From positions 1 to 64,000 of the forward strand of contig JAKSRJ010000006.1 in the NCBI GenBank assembly GCA_024403715.1: a stretch of 64,000 nucleotides of DNA, written 5' to 3'. Made by a program: the position numbers and the translations under genes. The number at the start of each line of letters is the position of its first letter. Position 1 is the first letter of the stretch. The notes under the pieces were generated by a model that was not told where the DNA came from, made no database searches, and was given only the letters and a program-made list of their open reading frames with translations. The stretch comes from Saccharofermentans sp. GTDB taxonomy: Bacteria > Bacillota > Clostridia > Saccharofermentanales > Saccharofermentanaceae. Positions 42,836 through 50,133 of this stretch are shown here, in pieces.

Positions 42836-43789
42836 ATGCGTATTACTATACTTGATGGATCTGCAGCCAATCCTGGAGATTTAAGTTGGAAGCCTTTCGA
42901 GAAATATGGTGAAGTTGTAGCTTACGACGTTACGGCTTACGAAGATATCGTAGAGCGCTCTTTGGGGTCAGAAATCGTCATCACAAACAAGACCCCGTTT
43001 AACGAAGAAATCCTCTCGCAACTACCAGATTTAAAGTACATAGGAGTACTTGCTACTGGTTTTAATGTTGTTGATTTGGAAGCATGTAGTAAGCGTGGAA
43101 TCGTTGTTACCAATGTCCCTGAATATGGAACATATGCTACTGCTCAAATGACTATTGCACTTATGCTTGAAATGGCTGATAAAGTCGGGATACATAGTGC
43201 AGATGTAAAAAATGGAGGTTGGGTTAATTCTTCACAGTTTTGCTATTGGCTTGAGCCATTGACTGAACTGTGTGGTAAAAACATAGCTGTTGTTGGAATG
43301 GGCAAAATCGGGAAACGTGTTGCTATCGTAGCGCAAGCACTTGGAATGAATGTATTACCAGTACCACATACCATTAATAATCCAGAATTAGAATATACAT
43401 TTAATGAAGCTATTACCAAAGCGGATTTCATAACTTTGCATTGTCCTTTGACAGCAGAAACAACAAATCTGATTAATAGTGAAACGATTAGCAAATGCAA
43501 AGATGGTATTTACATTATCAATGCAGCTAGAGGCCCTGTCATTAACGAAGCTGATGTAGCAGAAGCATTAAAAGCAGGAAAAATTGCTGGGTTTGCATGC
43601 GATGTCGTATCTGTAGAACCAATGAGGTTTGATAATCCATTACTCACAGCTCCGAACACAGTTATTACCCCACATATTGCCTGGGCTCCACTCGAGACTC
43701 GTGAAAGACTAATAGTAGCTGCAGCTTCTAATATCGATGGCTTCCTTAGAGGCAATCGTGGTAAAGCAATAAATCAAGTAAATATATAA
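42836..43789 (+). CDS. D-2-hydroxyacid dehydrogenase, glycerate dehydrogenase-like
   Basis: 317 residues. The NAD-binding motif is VGMGKIGKRVA near residue 150. The catalytic triad appears as Arg in INAARGPVI, Glu in VSVEPM and His in ITPHIAW. The overall pattern (ATGFNVVDLEACSKRGIVVTN, WCYWLEPL-type segment before the Rossmann motif) resembles HprA-type hydroxypyruvate reductases more than lactate dehydrogenases. An AGGAG site precedes the ATG. It is transcribed alone. Confidence 0.88.
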   Translation: MRITILDGSAANPGDLSWKPFEKYGEVVAYDVTAYEDIVERSLGSEIVITNKTPFNEEILSQLPDLKYIGVLATGFNVVDLEACSKRGIVVTNVPEYGTYATAQMTIALMLEMADKVGIHSADVKNGGWVNSSQFCYWLEPLTELCGKNIAVVGMGKIGKRVAIVAQALGMNVLPVPHTINNPELEYTFNEAITKADFITLHCPLTAETTNLINSETISKCKDGIYIINAARGPVINEADVAEALKAGKIAGFACDVVSVEPMRFDNPLLTAPNTVITPHIAWAPLETRERLIVAAASNIDGFLRGNRGKAINQVNI

Positions 43790-43804
43790 TTTTCCCAAAA
43801 GGTA

Positions 43805-43841
43805 TTGAGGGCATCTCGATTTGTACTCGAGATGCCCTCAA
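43805..43841. repeat. Perfect 15-base inverted repeat after the dehydrogenase gene
   Basis: Arms 43805-43819 and 43827-43841 are exact reverse complements around a seven-base loop. It begins 16 bases after the dehydrogenase stop and lies between convergent genes. No T run follows on either strand, so it is an atypical terminator or another stable RNA hairpin. The next 120 bases hold no gene I can support. Confidence 0.6.
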
Positions 43842-43962
43842 CATGGAATAAGGGATAGATATTGAAAAATGTCATTTCAAACTCAGAAGTCTCCTTCTGA
43901 TATGTGGATTATATAAACATAATCTCAAATAATCAACGATAAATTTCTTTAACTTTTTCGGA

Positions 43963-44613
43963 TTAATCTGCTCTTGTAATATTCTGAACAATAATGCCAA
44001 CTACAGAGATGAAAACGAATAGTTCAAGGAACAATGCTAATTCCAAAGCAACACCTGTATCAACAAATTTAAACATAGATGCAACTGGATTACCTATAGC
44101 TGTTCCAACCGGGTAAGTCATTAATAATTTTGCACCAGCATAAGCGACAATTCTTGCTCCACAGAGCGCTGTAAATACAATTGCTGCCCATCTTTGAACA
44201 TATACAGCTGCTAATCCTAATGCAATACCAACTATCAAGCCAAGAAAGAAACCGGATACAGAACCCACGATTCCAGAATATGGAGATAGAGCCATAAGAC
44301 TAACGAACATGAATCCTCCACCTACACCTGCAATAATTGGAGCCATAATATTATACAAGGCATATGCAAGAGCTGCTGTAACAAGCATAACTACAGCTAC
44401 TACAAATGAAGCACCCGCACTTCCGTTCATATCATGAAGTATACCTTCTCCTATCAAGCCTGATAACAAATCAGAAAACAACATATTGCCTAAGAAAAAA
44501 CCGCCTACTCCACCCATGATGATGACGCTATAACGGAAAAGATTGTAACCGGCCAATGCGACTACAAGGCCTGCAATAACGACTATTGCTAATAATGGTT
44601 CTGTTAATGGCAT
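43963..44613 (-). CDS. DUF4203/TMEM198-like membrane protein
   Basis: 216 residues with about seven Gly/Ala-rich membrane segments (GYNLFRYSVIIMGGVGGFFLG, then MAPIIAGVGGGFMFVSL and SGFFLGLIVGIALGLAAVYV). The sequence pattern resembles the DUF4203 family, whose role is unknown in bacteria. It begins six bases after the stop of the dus gene on the same strand. Confidence 0.7.
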   Translation of the reverse strand: MPLTEPLLAIVVIAGLVVALAGYNLFRYSVIIMGGVGGFFLGNMLFSDLLSGLIGEGILHDMNGSAGASFVVAVVMLVTAALAYALYNIMAPIIAGVGGGFMFVSLMALSPYSGIVGSVSGFFLGLIVGIALGLAAVYVQRWAAIVFTALCGARIVAYAGAKLLMTYPVGTAIGNPVASMFKFVDTGVALELALFLELFVFISVVGIIVQNITRAD

Positions 44614-44618
44614 TTCTT

Positions 44619-45626
44619 TTAAAACAGGCTACTTTGAAGTATGAGCCTAACCTCCTCTATGGTACTTGCACGACAAAGCGCCACCTTCACTGGAGTTGAT
44701 CCAGGAATTCCCTTGATATAGTGAGGCATTACGCTACGCATTTCCTTTACAGCGACAACCTCTCCTACCTCAGACGCTCTACCTTCAAGTTCACTCATAA
44801 GCATATCACATTTTTCTGATAATGTAGGGCAAAATTTACTAGTATCCTTGTTTTGTAAATATTCTTTAATCTGGCCAAAAATCCAAGGATTCCCACATGC
44901 GCCTCTGCCTACCATAAGACCATCAGCTTTAGTAAAACTAAGCATCTCTTGGGCTGATTTTCCATCTGTAATATCGCCGTTTGCAAAAAAATATACTCCT
45001 GTGTCCTTAACGCTATCTCGAATTCTAGCAATCTCTTCTCGATCTGCTTTACCAGAATACATCTGAGACGCTGTTCTTCCATGAATACAAATAGCTTCTG
45101 CTCCACTATTAGCAAGCATCGAAGCAAATTCAACGCCATTTCTTTCGTTGTCATTGAATCCAATTCTCGTCTTAACAGTTAAGACTTTTCCTAATTCATC
45201 GCAAGTTTTGCGAGAAGCTTTGACAATTTCCTCAGCAACATTAGGTGTTCTTAAAAGACCACTTCCAGCGCCTGTCTTAACTACCTTTTGAACTGGGCAT
45301 CCCATATTAATATCAAAAATATCAACTGATTGAAGTCTGTCGTCATCGCAAATAATCTTCATTGCCTCCGAGAAATCCTGAGGCTCATTTCCGAATAATT
45401 GAATACAAGTAACACCTTCTAATTCTGGATTAATACGCATAAAACGATAGCTCTTTTCCACACCGTTCATTACGATTGACCTGGCACTTGTAAGCTCTGT
45501 TGGAGCATAATCGGATCCTAAAGACTTACAAATCCCCCTGAAAGTTACACAAGAAAAACCCGCCATCGGAGATAACGCAATAATTGGCTTACATGTATCA
45601 AATAAGTCCGAAAAAGTGCGTCTCAT
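44619..45626 (-). CDS. dus: tRNA-dihydrouridine synthase
   Basis: 335 residues, an FMN-dependent TIM-barrel enzyme that reduces uridines in the tRNA D-loop. Seen are ALSPMAGFSCVTFR, QLFGNEPQDF, IFDINMGCPVQKVVKTGAGSGLLR with the catalytic Cys, KTRIGFND, ICIHGRTASQMYSG, FANGDITDG and LMVGRGACGNPWIF. It belongs to the DusB-like group. The start overlaps the end of the PAP2 gene by 29 bases. Confidence 0.93.
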   Translation of the reverse strand: MRRTFSDLFDTCKPIIALSPMAGFSCVTFRGICKSLGSDYAPTELTSARSIVMNGVEKSYRFMRINPELEGVTCIQLFGNEPQDFSEAMKIICDDDRLQSVDIFDINMGCPVQKVVKTGAGSGLLRTPNVAEEIVKASRKTCDELGKVLTVKTRIGFNDNERNGVEFASMLANSGAEAICIHGRTASQMYSGKADREEIARIRDSVKDTGVYFFANGDITDGKSAQEMLSFTKADGLMVGRGACGNPWIFGQIKEYLQNKDTSKFCPTLSEKCDMLMSELEGRASEVGEVVAVKEMRSVMPHYIKGIPGSTPVKVALCRASTIEEVRLILQSSLF

Positions 45627-46203
45627 ATGCCTTTACAGCTAAAATACCAATACCCGTTCCAAGAATCATTGAAAAGAAAACATCCGTAAAGAAATGTACT
45701 CTTAAATAAAGTCTAGAAAGCGCAATCATTACAGCAAGAACAAGTGAAAGAATTCCAACAGTCTGATTAAGAGAAAACAAAACTGTCGCCGCTGCAAAAG
45801 AGCTTAATGTATGCCCTGAAGGAAAGGAATAATCCCAAGGCTGCTTTATAAGCATTTTGTAATTCTTATGAAAAAATGGACGATTACGCCTAACAATATT
45901 TTTAATCAAAATATTACCAATTACGATGCACATCACAAGTGCGATTAACATACTCGCGCCAACATGCTGTTTATCCGGCTCAGAAATCATTAATAAAAGT
46001 GCGATAAGAATCCAGACAGTACCTAAATTACCAAGGCTTGTGATGTTAATCATAAACCTATCCATCTCAGGGGAATAAAGCCAGTCGTGAAGATTCTTCA
46101 AGTTACGAAGTTCGAGCTCACAAAAACGACCGATTTGCTTATCAGCTTCATTCTCAATTTGATGAATAGTTTTCTGGCTTTGTTCGATAATAATTCGCTT
46201 CAT
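45598..46203 (-). CDS. PAP2 family phosphatase
   Basis: 201 residues with five to six membrane segments. The three phosphatase motifs are present: KNIVRRNRP, PSGHTLSS and SRLYLRVHFFTDV. It probably dephosphorylates lipid substrates such as undecaprenyl pyrophosphate or phosphatidic acid at the outer face of the membrane. It overlaps dus downstream. Confidence 0.9.
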   Translation of the reverse strand: MKRIIIEQSQKTIHQIENEADKQIGRFCELELRNLKNLHDWLYSPEMDRFMINITSLGNLGTVWILIALLLMISEPDKQHVGASMLIALVMCIVIGNILIKNIVRRNRPFFHKNYKMLIKQPWDYSFPSGHTLSSFAAATVLFSLNQTVGILSLVLAVMIALSRLYLRVHFFTDVFFSMILGTGIGILAVKAYETHFFGLI

Positions 46204-46323
46204 TGGTCTTATATTCTATCATAGTTTTACACTCTAAATGAACGATTTTTCATACATTTACTACTTGATATTAATTGGCTCGCGCGTAAAAATATATCTT
46301 GGTTAAAAGAAAGGGACTTATAT

Positions 46324-47268
46324 ATGGACGATTGTTTGGTGTATTTTTTCACTGGTTTCTTAGACAGTGGTAAAACTTCGGTGATTTCCGAATGGGCCAT
46401 GTCCGACAGTTTCACAGGAAAAAAGATTGTAATTTTAACAACAGAGGAAGGCGATATCGAATACGACGATATCGATTTTCAAAATAAGCCTGTAATCATC
46501 GATAAGGAAACTGATGAGGTAAATCGTGATCTTATGTTTGCAATCGAAAAAGAGCATAAGCCTGATGTCTTATTTATGGAATGGAACGGTTCTGTCTCAC
46601 CATCCAAGTTTTTTGATGAAGTTGACGTTCCTCAGCGCTGGGCTTTAGCCGCTGCAGTTACTACTGTAGATGCTACGACTTATTCTGAGTACTACCGCAA
46701 TATGCAGACTTTCTTTGCAGAGTATTATCGCTTCTGCGATACAATCATCTTCAACCGCGTTGATCCCGAAGTTAACAACATCCCTAAGCTTAGAGGTTCT
46801 GTTAAGTCTTTAAATCCAGGTGCTAACCTTACATTTATCGACAAAGACAATAACATGATTGATATCGGTAACTATCTTCCATATGACTTAAGTAAGGATG
46901 TATGTGAGATTGTTCCTGATGATTTTGGTCTCTTCTATACTGATGCTCTTGATAACTTTGAGAGATATAACGGCAAAATTGTTAAGCTTACTGGTCAAGC
47001 TGTTATGTTCCGTGAGTTTAAAAATAGAGCTTTCGCTTTGCAAAGAAGAGCTTACACATGTTGTGCAGATGATATTGGTGCTATTAACCTACTTTGCTTC
47101 TATGAAGTTAAGAGAGGCTTCCCTGTAGGCTCATGGCTTAAGGTGACTGGTAGAATCCGTTACTTTGAAGAAAAGCAAAATGGTCAGGTAATTAAGGTTC
47201 CGGCTTTGGAGGTATCCGATTATGCGGTTACAACCAAGCCTGAAAACGAGATTATTTATTTCAGCTGA
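46324..47268 (+). CDS. CobW-like GTPase fused to a DUF1980/TIGR03943-type C-terminal domain
   Basis: 314 residues. The first 190 or so form a P-loop GTPase (FFTGFLDSGKTSVISEW, then EWNGSVSP in place of the usual GxxxP) but lack the CxCC metal motif of ordinary CobW proteins. The last 110 residues resemble the C-terminal domain of TIGR03943 proteins (YNGKIVKLTGQAV, RRAYTCCADDIGAI, WLKVTGRIRYFE), which are often encoded beside CobW and a membrane permease. The Cys-Cys-x-Asp in this domain may bind metal. It is followed after 24 bases by a second CobW gene; a metal-homeostasis pair is the likely role. Confidence 0.7.
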   Translation: MDDCLVYFFTGFLDSGKTSVISEWAMSDSFTGKKIVILTTEEGDIEYDDIDFQNKPVIIDKETDEVNRDLMFAIEKEHKPDVLFMEWNGSVSPSKFFDEVDVPQRWALAAAVTTVDATTYSEYYRNMQTFFAEYYRFCDTIIFNRVDPEVNNIPKLRGSVKSLNPGANLTFIDKDNNMIDIGNYLPYDLSKDVCEIVPDDFGLFYTDALDNFERYNGKIVKLTGQAVMFREFKNRAFALQRRAYTCCADDIGAINLLCFYEVKRGFPVGSWLKVTGRIRYFEEKQNGQVIKVPALEVSDYAVTTKPENEIIYFS

Positions 47269-47292
47269 TAATTATTGAAAGAGGTTTTACAT

Positions 47293-48444
47293 ATGGCAAC
47301 AAAGGTAGATGTATTTTCAGGATTTTTAGGCGCAGGTAAGACTACGCTCATTAAAAAACTCATTTCTGATGGCTACAATAATCAAAAGATTGTTTTAATA
47401 GAGAATGAGTTTGGTCAGATTGGTATCGACGGTGGTTTCTTGAAGGAAGCTGGCATTGAGATTACAGAAATGAACTCAGGTTGTATCTGCTGCTCATTAG
47501 TAGGTGATTTTGGTACAGCGTTAAAGGAAGTAATTAAGAAATATAACCCAGATCGAATCGTTATCGAGCCATCTGGTGTTGGTAAGTTATCTGATGTAGT
47601 TGCAGCAGTTAAGAATGTTGAGGACACAGAAATCTGTGGAACAGTAACAGTAATCGATGCTTCTAAGTGCAAGATTTATCTCAAGAATTTTGCTGAATTC
47701 TATGAGAACCAGATTAAGTATGCAGGAACAATCATCTTGTCTCGTACAGGGGATATCAAGCAGGAGAAACTAGACAAGGCAGTTGAGCTTATTAAGGCTA
47801 TTAACGACAAGTCTCAGATCATCACAACACCTTGGGAAGACCTCTCTGGCGAGCAGATTTTGAAGGCTATCGAGAATCCTTTGACAGCTGCTGATATGGC
47901 TGAAGAATTGCTCCATGAGGAAGAGCATCATCATCACCATCATGATCACGACGAGGAATGCACATGTGGTTGCCATGACCACGACCATGAGCATCATCAT
48001 GACCATGACCACGAGGAACATGAACATCACCATCACGAGCATGGCGAAGAGTGCACTTGCGGTTGCCACGATCACGACCATGAGGAGCATGAGCACCACC
48101 ATGAGCACCACCACGAGCACGGCGAAGAGTGCACATGTGGTTGCCATGATCATCACCACCATCACGCTGATGAGGTATTCGATTCCATAGGTTTCGAGAC
48201 ATCACGCAAGTTCACAATCGCAGGTCTTGAAGATGCACTTAACAGCCTCGATGAGAATGATAAGTTCGGTATCATCCTCCGTGCAAAGGGTATTGTTGCA
48301 GGTGAGGACGGTAAGTGGATTCACTTCGACTATGTACCTGGTGAAGTTTCCGTGCGTAACGGCGCAGCTGATGTAACTGGTAAACTTTGCATCATCGGTT
48401 CTAAGGTTAATAAGGACGCAGTTAAGGAGCTTTTCGGTCTCTAA
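47293..48444 (+). CDS. CobW/COG0523 metallochaperone GTPase with a His/Cys-rich tail
   Basis: 383 residues. Walker A is GFLGAGKTTLIKKL, the CxCC metal-binding motif is SGCICCSLVGDF and the G-domain continues through VIEPSGVGKLSDV. Residues about 205-295 are a striking metal sponge: three copies of EECTCGCHDH-type units separated by runs of His, Asp and Glu. A CobW C-terminal domain follows (FTIAGLEDALNSL). Such proteins insert or store zinc, cobalt or nickel. The ATG at 47293 has an AAAGAGG site; a TTG upstream is unlikely. Confidence 0.92.
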   Translation: MATKVDVFSGFLGAGKTTLIKKLISDGYNNQKIVLIENEFGQIGIDGGFLKEAGIEITEMNSGCICCSLVGDFGTALKEVIKKYNPDRIVIEPSGVGKLSDVVAAVKNVEDTEICGTVTVIDASKCKIYLKNFAEFYENQIKYAGTIILSRTGDIKQEKLDKAVELIKAINDKSQIITTPWEDLSGEQILKAIENPLTAADMAEELLHEEEHHHHHHDHDEECTCGCHDHDHEHHHDHDHEEHEHHHHEHGEECTCGCHDHDHEEHEHHHEHHHEHGEECTCGCHDHHHHHADEVFDSIGFETSRKFTIAGLEDALNSLDENDKFGIILRAKGIVAGEDGKWIHFDYVPGEVSVRNGAADVTGKLCIIGSKVNKDAVKELFGL

Positions 48445-48471
48445 TCAATAGTCTAGATAGCATATTTAATA

Positions 48472-48509
48472 ATGCCGGACCAATTGGTCCGGCATTTTGT
48501 TTATTTTTT
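48472..48509 (+). terminator. Terminator after the CobW gene pair
   Basis: A perfect ten-base-pair stem (48472-48481 with 48486-48495) around AATT is followed by a T-rich tail running into 48509. It also marks the downstream end of the convergent minus-strand genes. Confidence 0.85.
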
Positions 48510-48626
48510 ATCCTGATAAGCGTAACCAAAATCAATTGGAGGCGCTGTTACTGAGACATAAACGAATTCGCCTTCACCGTCGCTAAGGAGGTCATGGACA
48601 ATATTATCTTTGCAAATAAACTCCAT
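48501..48626 (-). CDS. 41-residue ORF resembling the C-terminal end of a cupin
   Basis: The ATG at 48626 overlaps the stop of the DUF3795 gene (TAATG) and has a GAAGGAGA site, so translation is likely. The peptide contains LLSDGEGEFVYVSVTAPPIDF, given here as its key parts LSDGEGEFVYVSV and APPIDFGYAY. These look like the last two strands of a small cupin without the metal-binding part. It is either a small gene in its own right or a remnant of a larger one. It ends inside the T-rich tail of the opposing terminator. Confidence 0.5.
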   Translation of the reverse strand: MEFICKDNIVHDLLSDGEGEFVYVSVTAPPIDFGYAYQDKK

Positions 48627-49009
48627 TATCTGTCTCCTTCTACATTTTCTTTCTTCTCAAAGAATGCTTTGGACATTATTTCATATTCTTCTGGAGTACA
48701 AACTTCTCTGCACTTAGGCTCAAACGAAGCAGTTACCTCCAGGCAGGATTTAAAGTTGGAACAAGGGTATTCAGAGCACTCTCCGCAGTTAGAAATACTA
48801 CGCTCAAAACAGCATTTAACAATGTTATATCGACACCAGTTATCCTTAGTACAACCCTTACATCCTATCTCTTCGACAGAAACTATGTGGTCTCTGTAGC
48901 CTATCTCATACCAAAGCTTTGCTGTTGCCATGAGTTCTTCATCAGACTTAGGTAAATGCCTCGGGCATCTGCTACAGTCGTTGCCACACGCAGCAATAAT
49001 TCTATCCAT
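48626..49009 (-). CDS. DUF3795 cysteine-rich protein
   Basis: 127 residues, soluble, with about a dozen cysteines arranged as CGNDCSRCPRHLP near the N-terminus, IGCKGCTKDNWCRYNIVKCC in the middle and CGECSEYPCSNF. This is the DUF3795 pattern, probably a metal-binding or redox protein of unknown role common in anaerobes. It begins three bases after the SDR gene and leads into the short cupin-like ORF. Confidence 0.8.
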   Translation of the reverse strand: MDRIIAACGNDCSRCPRHLPKSDEELMATAKLWYEIGYRDHIVSVEEIGCKGCTKDNWCRYNIVKCCFERSISNCGECSEYPCSNFKSCLEVTASFEPKCREVCTPEEYEIMSKAFFEKKENVEGDR

Positions 49010-49012
49010 AAA

Positions 49013-49732
49013 TCAGAACGGATACTCGCTTCCTTCGTTAGTAATAAATCTGTGGCCCGTCTTGTCGTATCTCTTTGTCTCAAACATGACACGCAAAATC
49101 TCAGCAGCCTCATAAGATGACAAAGGAGCCGGGTTATTAGGATCTCCATCAGTTCTAATCCAACCTGGGTGAACACAGAAGATATTAATCTTGTCGTTAT
49201 CCTTAAAAGCATTATAAAGATTCATAGTGCCCATGTTCATTACCGCTTTAGCCATACCGTATTCGATGAGATTAGTACGATAACAGCGTGAGATACTTCC
49301 GGCCTCCGAAGTAATATTCATAACAAGGCCCACATCGTCACCAGCAGTAATCAAATCGTAGAAAGACTGTACTACGCGAAGCGCACCAACACCTGTGATA
49401 TTGACGGTATTAGCGATGTTATCTAAATTAACATCAAAGAACTCCTTGTCGCAGTCCGCAGATACACTTACAGCGTTATTGATTACAGTATCGATATGAT
49501 TAACCACGCCTTCCAAGGACTTTCTAGCAGCGCGTACAGATTCAGTAACACCTATATCCATTGTAAGAATGATAAGCTTGTCTTTGTATTGATCCTTCAA
49601 AGCATTAAGACCTTGGGATTCTTTACGAATAGTAGCAATTACTGTATCGCCATTCTCGAGATAGCGCAAAACGAGGTTAAAGCCGAGGCCACACTCTTTT
49701 CCTGCTCCTGTTACCATTACGATTCTACTCAT
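49013..49732 (-). CDS. Short-chain dehydrogenase/reductase
   Basis: 239 residues with a Rossmann motif TGAGKECGLGFNLV, the NNA motif (INNAVSVSA), a Ser in NITSEAGS and the catalytic YGMAK. The fold is a classical SDR using NAD(P)H; the substrate is unknown. Its ATG overlaps the end of the MATE remnant by four bases, so it was probably once second in a MATE-SDR operon. Confidence 0.85.
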   Translation of the reverse strand: MSRIVMVTGAGKECGLGFNLVLRYLENGDTVIATIRKESQGLNALKDQYKDKLIILTMDIGVTESVRAARKSLEGVVNHIDTVINNAVSVSADCDKEFFDVNLDNIANTVNITGVGALRVVQSFYDLITAGDDVGLVMNITSEAGSISRCYRTNLIEYGMAKAVMNMGTMNLYNAFKDNDKINIFCVHPGWIRTDGDPNNPAPLSSYEAAEILRVMFETKRYDKTGHRFITNEGSEYPF

Positions 49733-50056
49733 AAAGATTCTCCTTTTTTAATAGCTTCTTCAGACTTTTTAATAATACTATTAAACCACGATAACGATAC
49801 GATATCCGTCATTATATCGCCTGCTATCTGTGCCCACACAAGGCCAAACATACCAAATAAATAATTCATCAAAACAAGTAATGGTACATAAAGAATCAAC
49901 TGTCTAATTATTGCAAGCCACATAGCAACCTGTCCTTTGCCCATTGCCTGAACTGAGAACAATTAGTTGCCCTATGACCGTAGGTATAGCCATAGTTGCG
50001 ACTGCTTTGGGTATAGGATAATCTCTAAATATTTTCTCGTCTTTAGTAGTTGCCAT
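49729..50056 (-). pseudogene. MATE transporter gene reduced to its two ends by an internal deletion
   Basis: From the ATG at 50056 the frame reads MATTKDEKIFRDYPIPKAVA and on to IGQLIVL, a typical start of a Clostridial MATE transporter. At about 49965 the similarity jumps to the last quarter of such a protein in the next frame (VQAMGKGQVAMWLAIIRQ, LFGMFGLVWAQIAGDI). Roughly 340 codons are missing and the joint is out of frame, so no transporter can be made. The 77-residue tail could be translated from an internal TTG but is not functional on its own. Confidence 0.85.
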
Positions 50057-50133
50057 AATTAAATATATAGCACAAAAGGTGTATACTCACTTATGTATTG
50101 CTTGTAAAAATATTCAATATAAGGAGAAAAGAA

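Noticed and set aside
47770-48205. Two long minus-strand ORFs opposite the CobW tail
   Set aside because: They are reverse translations of the His/Asp-rich repeats, giving Met/Val- and Arg/His/Gly-rich nonsense without start signals.
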